64,000 bases of DNA from Bacteroidia bacterium (lineage in GTDB: Bacteria; Bacteroidota; Bacteroidia; B-17B0; Aurantibacillaceae). Shown here one piece after another: positions 35,521 to 44,024 of the stretch. The stretch spans positions 744,001 through 808,000 of the forward strand of contig JAEUTP010000008.1 of NCBI GenBank assembly GCA_016787705.1. Direction: 5' to 3'. How positions within the stretch are numbered: the stretch's first letter is position 1; each line of letters opens with the position of its first letter. The notes below the pieces were generated by a model. That model was not told the DNA's origin, did not search any database, and was given only the letters and a program-made list of their open reading frames with translations. The translations under genes were made by a program, and so were the position numbers.

Positions 35521-36699
35521 ATGGAAAGCAAAGAAGGCATCGATGCTTTATTTCTTTACGCCACTGAAGGAATTCTTGTTACCAACAGCAAGGGCGAAAT
35601 TACCCGTATCAATCCCAGTGCCGAAAAGCTATTCGGTTATAAAAAAGATGAATTAATTGGCCAGGGTATAGAAGTTTTAATACCTAAACGTTTCTCTACA
35701 CATACACAATATAGGGATGGTTACAATAAAAACCCACATCCTCGTTCAATGGGCGCCGGCATGGATTTGTTTGGACTACGTAAAGATGGTAGTGAAATTC
35801 CGGTAGAAATAAGTTTAAGCCCTTATTCCAGTGCGGAAGGCAAATTTGTAATTGCTTTTATTGTTGACATAACGGTTCGTAAACAAGCTGAAGAAAAATT
35901 AAAAAATTATTCAGCCGATCTGGAAAACCAGGTAAAGAACAGAACTTTGATACTTGAGGAAGCTATACAGGAATTAGAAAAAACAAAGAAAGATCTGTTT
36001 AACGCGCTAAATAAAGAAAAAGAATTGAACGAGCTTAAGACACGTTTTGTATCAATGGCTTCTCATGAATTTAGAACACCACTCACCACCATGATGTCGT
36101 CTCTTTCTTTAGTTACAAAGTACGGAGAGCAAAACGATAAGGAAAACCAGGTAAAACATGTAAGTAAAATAAAAACATCTATTAATAATTTAACCGATAT
36201 TTTAAACGACTTTTTATCTGTTAGTAAGCTCGAAGAAGGTAAAGTGGAGAATATGCCTGAAGAGCTAAACTTGAGGGCTTTTGTAAATGATGTTATTTCT
36301 GAAATGAAACCTATGGCGTTACACGGACAGCAGATATTACAGCAACATGCCGGTAACGATAATGCAATATTTGATAAAAAACTTTTAAAAAATATTCTTT
36401 TTAATCTTATTTCAAATGCACTTAAGTTTTCTCCTAATGGGGGTACTATTGAAGTTTTCACCCAGGTGCTTAACTCATCCATAAAAATTTCAATAAAAGA
36501 TAGCGGCATTGGTATTTCAAAAGAAGACCAAAAACATTTATTCGAACGCTTTTTCAGGGCTCATAACGCTACACACATTCAGGGTACAGGCCTGGGCCTT
36601 AATATAGTAGCGCGTTACGTGGATTTGATGAGCGGTTCAATTGATTTTGACAGTAAAGAAAATGAAGGAACAGTTTTTACAATCGTAATTCCCCAATAG
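35521..36699 (+). CDS. PAS-domain sensor histidine kinase
   Basis: 392 residues from the ATG at 35521 (the open frame begins at 35434, but that would overlap the operator and -7 box). Residues 1-120 are a PAS domain ('EGILVTNSKGEITRINPSAEKLFGY' shortened: G-I-L-V-T then N-P-S-A-E-K-L-F-G-Y, 'RKDGSEIPVEISLSP'). A coiled-coil stretch (about 125-185) leads to HisKA with 'MASHEFRTPLTT' and to HATPase_c ('NLISNALKFSPNGG', 'DSGIGIS', 'GTGLGLNIV'). It has no membrane segment, so it senses a cytoplasmic signal. It is one base from the receiver-Crp gene, its likely partner. Confidence 0.93.
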   Translation: MESKEGIDALFLYATEGILVTNSKGEITRINPSAEKLFGYKKDELIGQGIEVLIPKRFSTHTQYRDGYNKNPHPRSMGAGMDLFGLRKDGSEIPVEISLSPYSSAEGKFVIAFIVDITVRKQAEEKLKNYSADLENQVKNRTLILEEAIQELEKTKKDLFNALNKEKELNELKTRFVSMASHEFRTPLTTMMSSLSLVTKYGEQNDKENQVKHVSKIKTSINNLTDILNDFLSVSKLEEGKVENMPEELNLRAFVNDVISEMKPMALHGQQILQQHAGNDNAIFDKKLLKNILFNLISNALKFSPNGGTIEVFTQVLNSSIKISIKDSGIGISKEDQKHLFERFFRAHNATHIQGTGLGLNIVARYVDLMSGSIDFDSKENEGTVFTIVIPQ

Positions 36700-36700
36700 C

Positions 36701-37759
36701 ATGAAAAAAATTCTTTTGATAGAAGACAATAAAGATGTGCGCGAAAACACAGCCGAAATTCTTACGTTGGCTCAATATAAAGTAATTACTGCCGAAAATG
36801 GCAAAATAGGTGTTGAAGTTGCACAAAAAGAAAAACCTGATCTTATCATCTGTGATATAATGATGCCTGTTTTAGATGGCCATGGCGCTTTGCATTTATT
36901 AGCCAAAAACGAAGAAACCGCAAGTATTCCATTTATATTCTTAACTGCAAAAGCAGAAAGGAATGATTTTAGAAAAGGCATGGAAATGGGTGCTGACGAC
37001 TACCTCACCAAGCCTTTTGATGATGTGGAATTATTAAATGCAATAGAAAGCCGGCTTAAAAAAAATGAGATCTTAAAAAAAGAATTTACAAAGAACATAG
37101 CCGGTATAAATGATTTTATCAATGAAGCTAAGGGAGTAGAATCGCTTAAGAAACTTTCTGAAGAGCGTGAAGTAAGAATTTACAAAAAGAAAAGTGATAT
37201 ATACAAAGAAGGTAGCTTTCCGAAAGGAATTTATTTTGTGAATAAGGGCAAAGTAAAAACGTATCAAACAAATGAATTGGGCAAAGAACTAATAACTGAA
37301 TTACATAAAGAAGGCGACTTTTTCGGATACCTTTCATTACTTCAGGACGAAAAATATACAAGCTCAGCCACCACTTTGGAAGATTCTGAGATTTATATGA
37401 TTCCTAAAGAAGATTTCTTTTCGCTGATTTATAAAAATTCAGAAGTGTCAAAAAGGTTTATAGAGATCCTTTCCAACAACCTTAAAGAAAAAGAAAAACA
37501 GTTAGTTAAACTGGCATATAATTCAGTAAGGAAAAGAGTTGCTGAAGCCCTGGTTAAATTATCAGATAAATATAAAAAAGACGAAGACCAAAAATTCAGT
37601 ATGAATGTATCGCGTGAAGATCTTGCTAATATGGTTGGCACTGCTACCGAAACAGTTATTCGTACGTTAAGCGATTTTAAAGATGATAAACTGATAGAAA
37701 TAAGTGGCGGAACTATATCTATTCTTAATTATAACAAATTAGCCGCAATGAAAAATTAA
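36701..37759 (+). CDS. Response regulator: receiver fused to Crp/Fnr-type module
   Basis: 352 residues. The receiver (1-122) has D52 in 'LIICDIMMPVLDG', T82 and K104. Residues 150-265 are a cNMP-binding-like beta barrel ('SDIYKEGSFPKGIYFVNKGK', 'HKEGDFFGYLSLLQDE'), and residues 290-350 a Crp HTH ('VSREDLANMVGTATETVIRTLS'). The recognition helix keeps Glu and Arg in 'TETVIR', the pair that contacts TGA/TCA cores in Crp/Fnr proteins. Fe-S cysteines like those of Fnr are absent from the N-terminus. It probably combines phosphorylation with a ligand or no ligand. It is the best candidate reader of the dyad arrays around it. Confidence 0.92.
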   Translation: MKKILLIEDNKDVRENTAEILTLAQYKVITAENGKIGVEVAQKEKPDLIICDIMMPVLDGHGALHLLAKNEETASIPFIFLTAKAERNDFRKGMEMGADDYLTKPFDDVELLNAIESRLKKNEILKKEFTKNIAGINDFINEAKGVESLKKLSEEREVRIYKKKSDIYKEGSFPKGIYFVNKGKVKTYQTNELGKELITELHKEGDFFGYLSLLQDEKYTSSATTLEDSEIYMIPKEDFFSLIYKNSEVSKRFIEILSNNLKEKEKQLVKLAYNSVRKRVAEALVKLSDKYKKDEDQKFSMNVSREDLANMVGTATETVIRTLSDFKDDKLIEISGGTISILNYNKLAAMKN

Positions 37760-37770
37760 AAATCATACTA

Positions 37771-37836
37771 CTGACAAAGGTCATACTTTGCTCTGACCGT
37801 TCTCATTTATAAGCTCCTGTTACCTCCATATTTTTG
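37771..37836 (+). promoter_or_regulatory. Tandem dyad promoter of the doxX/usp operon
   Basis: Dyads CTGACAAAGGTCAT (37771-37784) and CTGACCGTTCTCAT (37793-37806) are 22 bp apart. A perfect TAnnTTTG box, TATTTTTG, starts at 37829, which is 51.5 and 29.5 bp from the two centres. The ATG of the DoxX gene follows 26 bases after the box. Confidence 0.7.
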
Positions 37837-37861
37837 TTTCATAATATCTGAAATAAAATAA

Positions 37862-38287
37862 ATGGAAATCATTAACCAATACCAATACGAAGTTGCTGTT
37901 TTAATCGCAAGAGTTTTTCTGGGTTGTTTATTCCTTTTTCAGGGTTATGATGCTGTATTTAATATTAAAATAAAAAACGTAATTGCAACTTTTGAAAATG
38001 ATCTTATACATAAAGGCATTCCTAGGTTTTTAATTGTTTGGGGTTCATGGTTCACATCCTACTCTGAGTTAATTGGCGGTACTTTATTAATTGTAGGTTT
38101 ATTTAATTACCCTGTATTATTTATGTTAGGCCTCAACCTTATTATTGCTGCTATAGGTTTTGGTATTAACACACCTGTTTGGGATACACGCCATGTTTTT
38201 CCACGTCTTGCCTTATTACTACTATTACTTATTATACCACAAAACTGGAACACTTTCTCTATCGACCATTTAATTTTCAAACCTTAA
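37862..38287 (+). CDS. DoxX-family membrane protein
   Basis: 141 residues with four membrane segments. 'LIARVFLGCLFLFQGYDAVFNI' is shortened here to the family hallmark R-x-x-L-G-x-x-F-x-x-x-G-x-x; 'GIPRFLIVWGSWFTSYSELIGG' has the conserved E-x-x-G-G in helix 2. DoxX proteins sit in the inner membrane and are linked to redox or membrane homeostasis; the exact role is not known. It is the first gene after a tandem dyad promoter. Confidence 0.82.
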   Translation: MEIINQYQYEVAVLIARVFLGCLFLFQGYDAVFNIKIKNVIATFENDLIHKGIPRFLIVWGSWFTSYSELIGGTLLIVGLFNYPVLFMLGLNLIIAAIGFGINTPVWDTRHVFPRLALLLLLLIIPQNWNTFSIDHLIFKP

Positions 38288-38304
38288 TCTTAAAAAAAAC
38301 AATT

Positions 38305-38622
38305 ATGGAAACAACAATCACTTCAACACAAACAAAGCAACTTGCAAAAACTACAACTACTAAAAAAAATCAATCATCAACATTTTGGCAAAACGCTGAA
38401 TTTAATCGCTTCGGTATAATTTGTATGGTAATATTAATTATAGGGTGCGTGGGTGGCTTTGCAGCTTCATTTGGTGCAAATGGCGATGCACTTAAATTAT
38501 CACTTATTGCTTTTCCAACTATCATTTCCCTGGCGCTGGTATTAGCAGTGGCTCCAATGAAAGCAATAATTTACCTGTCTTCGGTAGCTTTGTTACTGGA
38601 TGCTGTTGTTTTAATTTTCTAA
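38305..38622 (+). CDS. Small two- or three-TM protein of unknown function
   Basis: 105 residues from the ATG at 38305; the frame is open from 38179 but that part overlaps the doxX gene. Residues 1-30 are Thr/Lys-rich, then 'FNRFGIICMVILIIGCVGGFAASFG' is given here by its features (a membrane helix at about 33-57) followed by helices at about 65-82 and 86-104. I do not recognise a named family. It lies 17 bases after doxX and 18 before a universal stress protein, so it is part of the same regulated unit. Confidence 0.7.
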   Translation: METTITSTQTKQLAKTTTTKKNQSSTFWQNAEFNRFGIICMVILIIGCVGGFAASFGANGDALKLSLIAFPTIISLALVLAVAPMKAIIYLSSVALLLDAVVLIF

Positions 38623-38640
38623 TCTTAGAAAAAACAGTAG

Positions 38641-39468
38641 ATGAAAACGATTTTGGTTCCCACTGATTTTTCTGAGATATCAGCAAATTCAACAGATTAT
38701 GCAATAGAAATCGCAAAAGTAGCAAAAGCAAAAATTGTGCTCTTTAATGCTTATCACGTTCCTGTAATCGCTTCTGAAGCTGTAGTAATAGCTCCTGCAA
38801 TTGAAGAGTTGGAGAGATATTCACATAACAAGCTTGAAAAAATTAAAACTGAGCTTATTAACAAATATGGTCAGCAGGTGAATATTGAATGTGTTTCGGC
38901 TTGTGGTTTCGCAATTGACGAGATCAATATTTACACCAAAACCAATAAAGTAGACTTGATTGTTATTGGCATGCACGGTGCTAATTTCATCACTGAAAAA
39001 TTGATCGGAAGTATTACTACATCCTTAATCCGCTCCTCTAATTGCCCGGTTTTAGCGATCGACAATAAAGTAAAATTTATTGAGCCAAAGAAAATAGCTT
39101 TTGCCTGTGATTATTCAGAAACTGACAATAAAACAATTCTAGATTCGCTAAAGGAAATAGTAAGTTTATTCAAATCGCATGTATATGTATTAAATGTAAT
39201 TAGTAAAAAGGAATTTGTACCTAAAATTAAAGAAGCGGTAAGTGATTTTATAAGCCTCGAAGATAATTTAGAAAAAGTTGATCATTCACTTCACTATATA
39301 CACGACAATGATATTGTAAAGGGCATTAATGAATTTGTTTTGGAAAGAAAAATGGATATGATAGTAATGATACCCCGAAAACATTCGTTCATAAAAAATA
39401 TTCTTCAGGAACCAAATACAAAACGTATGGCTTTTCATACGCATCTGCCTTTATTGGCATTACATTAA
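38641..39468 (+). CDS. Universal stress protein, tandem UspA
   Basis: 275 residues, the length of a two-domain UspA. Domain 1 (1-143): 'ILVPTDFSEISANSTDYAIEIA', abbreviated to V-P-T-D-F-S, then 'IVIGMHGANFITEKLIGS' with the ATP-loop G-x-x-G variant and 'NCPVLAID'. Domain 2 (150-275) is weaker ('KIAFACDYSETDN', 'HLPLLALH'). Usp proteins are cytoplasmic and support survival in stress and low oxygen. It is the third gene of the DoxX operon. Confidence 0.9.
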   Translation: MKTILVPTDFSEISANSTDYAIEIAKVAKAKIVLFNAYHVPVIASEAVVIAPAIEELERYSHNKLEKIKTELINKYGQQVNIECVSACGFAIDEINIYTKTNKVDLIVIGMHGANFITEKLIGSITTSLIRSSNCPVLAIDNKVKFIEPKKIAFACDYSETDNKTILDSLKEIVSLFKSHVYVLNVISKKEFVPKIKEAVSDFISLEDNLEKVDHSLHYIHDNDIVKGINEFVLERKMDMIVMIPRKHSFIKNILQEPNTKRMAFHTHLPLLALH

Positions 39469-39531
39469 TGATCATTCACAAATAACTAATTAAAAGAATT
39501 CCATCCACAACAGATACAAAGTAATAAACAA

Positions 39532-39903
39532 ATGAAAATAAACATAAATGATAACCGGAAGATTTTTACAATTCAGGAAGAGTTCAATACATTATTTCCT
39601 TACTTAAAAATTGAATTTTTTTCTAAGCCACATAAAGTTGGAGGAGCTTCGGCTAAAAAATTAATAAAACATAACAGTAAAACTTTAGGTGAATGCAGAA
39701 CCATACATAATAATGGTGAAATTACTATAACACCAAGCCTTACTGTTTCTGATCTTGAGCAAAGATTCCAGGATGTTTATGGATTAAATGTCCAGGTGTT
39801 TAGAAAATCAGGTAAAGTTTGGTTGGAAACCACTGTTACGGATGGTTGGTCACTTGATGAACAAAACAAGCAAGGCGAAGCACTAAGCATTATAAAATCA
39901 TGA
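39532..39903 (+). CDS. Conserved hypothetical protein
   Basis: 123 residues, soluble, with no signal peptide. Conserved-looking blocks are 'EEFNTLFPYLKIEFFSKPH', 'ITPSLTVSDLEQRFQDVYGLN' and 'VQVFRKSGKVWLETTVTDGWSLDEQN'. I recall similar proteins of unknown function in Bacteroidota, often next to universal stress proteins, but no function is known to me. The stop overlaps the distal dyad of the Hsp20 promoter. Confidence 0.7.
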   Translation: MKININDNRKIFTIQEEFNTLFPYLKIEFFSKPHKVGGASAKKLIKHNSKTLGECRTIHNNGEITITPSLTVSDLEQRFQDVYGLNVQVFRKSGKVWLETTVTDGWSLDEQNKQGEALSIIKS

Positions 39904-39965
39904 TAACCGTCACCTAGTAAACTGAGTTGAATCATTTTAAATACAACAAACATAAAGCAATTTTG
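39900..39965 (+). promoter_or_regulatory. Tandem dyad promoter of the hsp20 gene
   Basis: Dyads ATGATAACCGTCAC (39900-39913) and CTGAGTTGAATCAT (39922-39935) are 22 bp apart. The box CAATTTTG (39958-39965; one mismatch to TAnnTTTG) begins 29.5 bp after the proximal centre. The ATG of hsp20 is 20 bases further on. Confidence 0.6.
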
Positions 39966-39984
39966 TACTGTAAAAACAATTAAC

Positions 39985-40413
39985 ATGAAAAAAAACGAAG
40001 ATTTTACACCGACATTATTTTCTGATATTTTTGATAATGCAAAATTTTATGGAAAAAACTGGCTCGAAAAAGAATTTGGGCAATCGTTACCTGCTGTAAA
40101 TATTAACGAAACGAATAAAGAATTTAATCTTGATCTTGTTGCTCCCGGTTTTAAAAAAAGTGATTTTACGGTAAATGTTGTTGACAACGTTTTAACCATA
40201 AGTGCTAAGAAAGAAGAAGAAAAACGTGAAGAAAATAAGAAATACACGCGTAAAGAATTTTCTTATAGCTCGTTTTCAAGATCTTTTAATCTGCCCGAAT
40301 CAGCAAATGCGGATCAGATAGATGCAAAATACAACGATGGAATACTAAAACTAAGCGTTCCTAAAAAGGCAGAGACTTCGAATCTCCCTAAAAAGGAAAT
40401 AAAAGTCGCTTAA
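39985..40413 (+). CDS. Hsp20/alpha-crystallin small heat shock protein
   Basis: 142 residues. The alpha-crystallin domain spans about 35-130: 'NETNKEFNLDLVAPGFKKSDF', then 'VVDNVLTISAKKEEEK', and the final 'DGILKLSVPKK' (the conserved G-x-L motif). It is a cytoplasmic ATP-independent holdase that keeps unfolded proteins soluble. It has its own dyad promoter and is followed by a terminator, so it is probably a single-gene transcript. Confidence 0.94.
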   Translation: MKKNEDFTPTLFSDIFDNAKFYGKNWLEKEFGQSLPAVNINETNKEFNLDLVAPGFKKSDFTVNVVDNVLTISAKKEEEKREENKKYTRKEFSYSSFSRSFNLPESANADQIDAKYNDGILKLSVPKKAETSNLPKKEIKVA

Positions 40414-40425
40414 ACACAGTGTTCA

Positions 40426-40466
40426 AAAAGCCCAGTCTCTGTTCCAGGATTGGGTTTTATTTTTTA
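40426..40466 (+). terminator. Rho-independent terminator after hsp20
   Basis: CCCAGTC (40431-40437) pairs with GATTGGG (40448-40454), including one G-T pair, around a 10-base loop, and is followed by a T-rich tract. It separates hsp20 from the next universal stress gene. Confidence 0.7.
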
Positions 40467-40485
40467 ACTCCAAAAATTATAAAAA

Positions 40486-41289
40486 ATGAAAACAATTATT
40501 GCCGGTACTGATTTTACTGCTTCGTCTATAAACGCTTGTAAATATGCCGCCTTTTTAGCAGAAAAATTAGAATGCAAATTGGTACTCTTTAATTTATTTG
40601 AGGCGCCGATCATCCATTCAAATGTTGGCCTGTATGGCATTAGTTATACTGGGCAAAAGAGCGAAAGTCATAAACAAACTAAACACCTGACAGATCAGTT
40701 GCAAAGACAGTTTCCAAAAATTAAAATCGATTACTTTTCAACTTTTGGTGGTATACAGATTGAATTGGAGAAGTTTGTAAAGGCACATCAAGTTGAAGCC
40801 GCTGTAATGGGCTTAGCTACAAAAGATAAGATCTCCAAATTTATTTACGGCAGCCGTGGCGTAAATCTTGCCGGCAAAATCGATTGCCCGGTAATCATTG
40901 TGCCTTCAAATTATAAAAAACACGCACTTTCAAAAGTTTTACTTACAGTTGATAATAGCGAGAAACTCCACAAGTCTTCTTTAAAAGGCTTCGAAAAATT
41001 TATAATTCACTCAAAAAGTAAATTAAAAATATTACATGTAAGAACGAGCGACGAGTTTGGATCCACTCAATTAAAAGCTGTAAAGATTGCAGATAAAGCA
41101 TTAGCTATAGATATCATAAAATCAAAAGATCTGCAGAGCGGAGTAAAAAAATTCTGTGCAGGTGCAGGCTTTGATTTGGTTGCTGTTATTAGTAAAAAGC
41201 ATTCAGCTTTTTATAATTTGTTTTTTGAATCTCATACAAAAAAGGTTGCTTTTGCATCAAAACTGCCGGTAATGGCAATACATGAATAA
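40486..41289 (+). CDS. Universal stress protein, tandem UspA
   Basis: 267 residues. 'IIAGTDFTASSINACKYAAFLA' begins domain 1 (motif G-T-D-F), and 'VMGLATKDKISKFIYGSRGVNLAG' and 'CPVIIVPS' end it. Domain 2 starts at 'KVLLTVDNSE' (about residue 146) and ends with 'LPVMAIHE'. The start codon lies only 20-30 bases after the terminator T-run, and no dyad array precedes it, so it may be read through from hsp20 or use an unseen promoter. Role: cytoplasmic stress protein. Confidence 0.88.
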   Translation: MKTIIAGTDFTASSINACKYAAFLAEKLECKLVLFNLFEAPIIHSNVGLYGISYTGQKSESHKQTKHLTDQLQRQFPKIKIDYFSTFGGIQIELEKFVKAHQVEAAVMGLATKDKISKFIYGSRGVNLAGKIDCPVIIVPSNYKKHALSKVLLTVDNSEKLHKSSLKGFEKFIIHSKSKLKILHVRTSDEFGSTQLKAVKIADKALAIDIIKSKDLQSGVKKFCAGAGFDLVAVISKKHSAFYNLFFESHTKKVAFASKLPVMAIHE

Positions 41290-41297
41290 TAAGTATC

Positions 41298-41498
41298 ATG
41301 AGTTTTTTACAAAGAAAAACAACCTGGTCAAATAGCGAAATAGGCTTGCTTAAATTCTGCGTTCTTCTAGTTGGTTTGGTTATTGGCATTTATTTTTACG
41401 AATTTCTTAAAGATTCTATTGTCTAGCTAATTGGCATATTCATTTTTCTTTATATATGGTTATTTAATATCTGGCTGCGAAAAAAGCCGATAAAATAA
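41298..41498 (+). pseudogene. Small two-TM protein interrupted by one in-frame TAG
   Basis: From the ATG at 41298 a frame reads 'MSFLQRKTTWSNSEIGLLK', a membrane helix ('FCVLLVGLVIGIYFYEFL') and stops at a TAG (41424-41426). The same frame continues without a break as 'LIGIFIFLYIWLFNIWLRKK' (second membrane helix with a basic end) to a TAA at 41496. So a 65-residue two-TM protein carries a single nonsense codon between its helices. The first half (42 residues) might still be made. It ends 2 bases before the Mla permease start. Confidence 0.6.
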
Positions 41499-41500
41499 AA

Positions 41501-42268
41501 ATGACATTTGGCAGTATTCATACGCTTCTATCTGAAACAGGCAATGTTACCCGTTTTATCGGCAGGTTTTTTATCGAAGTTTTTAAGCCCGTTTATGAGT
41601 ATAAAGAATTTTTTAAACAATGTTTTTACATTGGCTATAAATCTGTACCACTTGTTGTGATCACGGCTTTTATTATGGGCCTGGTAATTACAATTCAATC
41701 CCGACCAACGCTTGTAGAGTTTGGTGCCGAAGCATGGTTGCCAAAAATGGTATCCGTTTCGTTGGTAAGAGAAATAGTACCGGTTATAACTGCACTTATA
41801 TGCGCGGGTAAAATTGGTTCGGGCATTGGCGCAGAACTTGGCTCAATGAAAGTAACAGAACAAATTGATGCTATGGAAGTATCGGGCACCAATCCATACA
41901 AATATCTAGTTGTTACAAGGGTGTTAGCTACTACATTTATGATCCCCGTGTTAGTAGTAATGGCAGATGCAATTTCACTTTACGGCGGATATCTTGGTAC
42001 GAATATTCGTGGTGTAGTAAGCTGGAATTTATATTGGAACCAGGTATTTGATACTCTTGCATTTAGTGATATACTCCCCTCGATCGCAAAAACCTTTTTT
42101 TTTGGTTTTGCTATTGGCATTATTGGTTGTTATAAAGGCTACAATTCAAGTAAAGAAACAGAGGGTGTTGGCCAGTCGGCCAATTCAGCTGTAGTTATTT
42201 CGTCTCTATTAGTTTTTGTACTCGATCTTGTTGCTGTTCAAATAACCGATCTTTTAAATCTAACATGA
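41501..42268 (+). CDS. mlaE: MlaE-family ABC transporter permease
   Basis: 255 residues with five or six membrane helices and the MlaE/YrbE pattern: 'FFKQCFYIGYKSVPLVVITAF', in short a first-helix P-L-V-x-x-T; 'VSLVREIVPVITALICAGKIGSGIGAELGSM' represented by E-I-V-P-V and G-S-x-I-x-A-E-L-G; 'TEQIDAMEVSGTNP'; and 'GVGQSANSAVV'. It is the inner-membrane channel of a phospholipid transport system that maintains outer-membrane asymmetry. It overlaps the ATPase gene by 4 bases. Confidence 0.94.
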   Translation: MTFGSIHTLLSETGNVTRFIGRFFIEVFKPVYEYKEFFKQCFYIGYKSVPLVVITAFIMGLVITIQSRPTLVEFGAEAWLPKMVSVSLVREIVPVITALICAGKIGSGIGAELGSMKVTEQIDAMEVSGTNPYKYLVVTRVLATTFMIPVLVVMADAISLYGGYLGTNIRGVVSWNLYWNQVFDTLAFSDILPSIAKTFFFGFAIGIIGCYKGYNSSKETEGVGQSANSAVVISSLLVFVLDLVAVQITDLLNLT

Positions 42269-43041
42269 TCACGAAGGAGAAAACATATTTAAATTATGAG
42301 CGTCTTATTAAAGATGAAACGGTAATTCAACTTATAGACGTAAATAAATCTTTTGGTAACAACCATGTTTTAAAACATGTAAACCTAAATTTAAACAAAG
42401 GTGAAAACCTTGTTGTGCTCGGTAAATCAGGCTCAGGAAAATCTGTACTGATAAAATGCATTATTGGTCTCATTAAACCGGATAGTGGCTGTATAAATGT
42501 TTTTGGGAAAAACATTCCTGATATGGATCATGCACAGTTAGATAAATTAAGGGCAAAGGTTGGGTTTCTGTTTCAGAGTAATGCTTTATATGATTCAATG
42601 TCAGTTAGAGAAAATCTTGAGTTTCCCTTGCGAAGGCATGCAGCCAATCTTTCCAGCAAAAAATTAAATGAATTGGTTTTGGAAGCACTTAAAAATGTTG
42701 GTCTCGAACATACTATTGAAATGAAGCCTTCAGAACTCTCGGGTGGTATGAAAAAAAGAATTGCATTAGCAAGAACGTTGATCTTAAAACCAGAAATAAT
42801 TTTATATGATGAACCTACTGCCGGCTTGGATCCTATAACATCAAAAGAAATAAGCATGCTTATGCGCAAGCTTTCTAAAAAATATAATACATCATCCATA
42901 ATAATTTCGCACGATATGAATTGTGTAAAAATAACTTCCGACAGGATTGTGGTTTTAATGGATGGCAATTGTTTAATACAAGGCAATTACGAACAACTTA
43001 AAAACTCCAAAGATCCTATCGCCTATAATTTTTTTAAATAA
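42265..43041 (+). CDS. mlaF: Mla-type ABC transporter ATP-binding protein
   Basis: 258 residues. Walker A 'LGKSGSGKSVLIK', Q-loop 'LFQSNALYDSMSVREN', signature 'LSGGMKKRIALARTL', Walker B 'IILYDEPTAGLDP' and H-loop 'ISHDM' are all present. 'GLDPITS' is typical of MlaF. It drives lipid transport with the MlaE and MlaD neighbours (overlaps of 4 and 1 base). Two extra N-terminal segments ('LNYERLIKDETVIQLIDVNK') do not change the fold. Confidence 0.95.
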   Translation: MITKEKTYLNYERLIKDETVIQLIDVNKSFGNNHVLKHVNLNLNKGENLVVLGKSGSGKSVLIKCIIGLIKPDSGCINVFGKNIPDMDHAQLDKLRAKVGFLFQSNALYDSMSVRENLEFPLRRHAANLSSKKLNELVLEALKNVGLEHTIEMKPSELSGGMKKRIALARTLILKPEIILYDEPTAGLDPITSKEISMLMRKLSKKYNTSSIIISHDMNCVKITSDRIVVLMDGNCLIQGNYEQLKNSKDPIAYNFFK

Positions 43042-44024
43042 TGGCAGACGAAAATAAAAATACAAAACTTGGTTTGTTTGTACTGATCGGTTCAGTTTTA
43101 TTAATCACCGCTTTGTATTTTATTGGTTCAAAACAAAACATGTTTGGTAATACGTTTCGCATAAGTGCCGTTTTTAATAATGTTAATGGCTTAATGAAAG
43201 GTAACAATGTTCGTTTTGCGGGCATTGACGTAGGTACAGTAGAATCGATTGAAATAATGAACGACTCATTGGTAAGCATAACTATGTTAATTGAAGAACA
43301 AACAAAACCTTATATCAAAAAAAATTCGATTGCCAGCGTAGGTACTGATGGTTTAATGGGAAATAAATTAGTAAACATAAATTCATCACGTATTCCCGCA
43401 CCTGGTATTCAAGAAAACGATGTGCTAAAAAGTTTAATGCCTGTAGAAATTGATGAGATGGTTAGAACATTAAATGTAACCAATGAAAATATTAAGATAA
43501 TTTCTTCAAACCTAAGAACAATTACTGATAAGATCAATAGCAAAAATAGCTTATGGAGTTTATTACTTGATACCGTGGTTGCGCAAAACTTAAAAGCTTC
43601 GGTTGTAAATATAAAACTAATGAGTAATAATGCCTTGTATGTAACCGGTGATTTAAGAAATATTACAACCGAAATAAAAAAAGGTAAAGGAATAGGTGCA
43701 TTGATTACAGATACATCTCTGGCATTAACTATTCGCCAAACAATAGTTAAACTAAATAAGGTAAGTGATAGTGCTGCAATTATTACTGGCAATATCTCAC
43801 ATATAATTAATAGAGCCAAAAATGGGCAAGGCTCAATTGGAGTATTACTTGAAGATACTAATTTCGTTTACAATTTAAATCAAAGTGTGAAAAGTATTAA
43901 TGGAGGCGCTATAAATTTTAATACAAATATGGAGGCGCTAAAGTATTCATGGCCATTTAAAAAATATTATAGAAAACATAAAAAAACACAAGATGAAAAT
44001 GCCGGAAAGAAAAAAAAGCAATAA
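43041..44024 (+). CDS. mlaD: MlaD/MCE-domain substrate-binding protein
   Basis: 327 residues. One N-terminal membrane anchor ('LGLFVLIGSVLLITALYFIG') is followed by an MCE domain (about 38-115: 'FNNVNGLMKGNNVRFAGIDVG', 'ASVGTDGLMGNKLVNI') and a long helical tail (about 125-310) with repeated 'TDKINS', 'ITTEIKKGKGIGAL' and 'GQGSIGVLLED' units. It binds lipid in the periplasm as a ring. It completes mlaEFD. No MlaB, MlaC or MlaA gene is nearby. Its last codons overlap the start of a decayed iron permease gene. Confidence 0.93.
   Translation: MADENKNTKLGLFVLIGSVLLITALYFIGSKQNMFGNTFRISAVFNNVNGLMKGNNVRFAGIDVGTVESIEIMNDSLVSITMLIEEQTKPYIKKNSIASVGTDGLMGNKLVNINSSRIPAPGIQENDVLKSLMPVEIDEMVRTLNVTNENIKIISSNLRTITDKINSKNSLWSLLLDTVVAQNLKASVVNIKLMSNNALYVTGDLRNITTEIKKGKGIGALITDTSLALTIRQTIVKLNKVSDSAAIITGNISHIINRAKNGQGSIGVLLEDTNFVYNLNQSVKSINGGAINFNTNMEALKYSWPFKKYYRKHKKTQDENAGKKKKQ

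Noticed and set aside
39466..39480. Further dyad (ATGATCATT) after the second universal stress gene
   Set aside because: The right half does not fit RTCA at the N4 spacing and no TAnnTTTG box lies at 29.5 or 51.5 bp.
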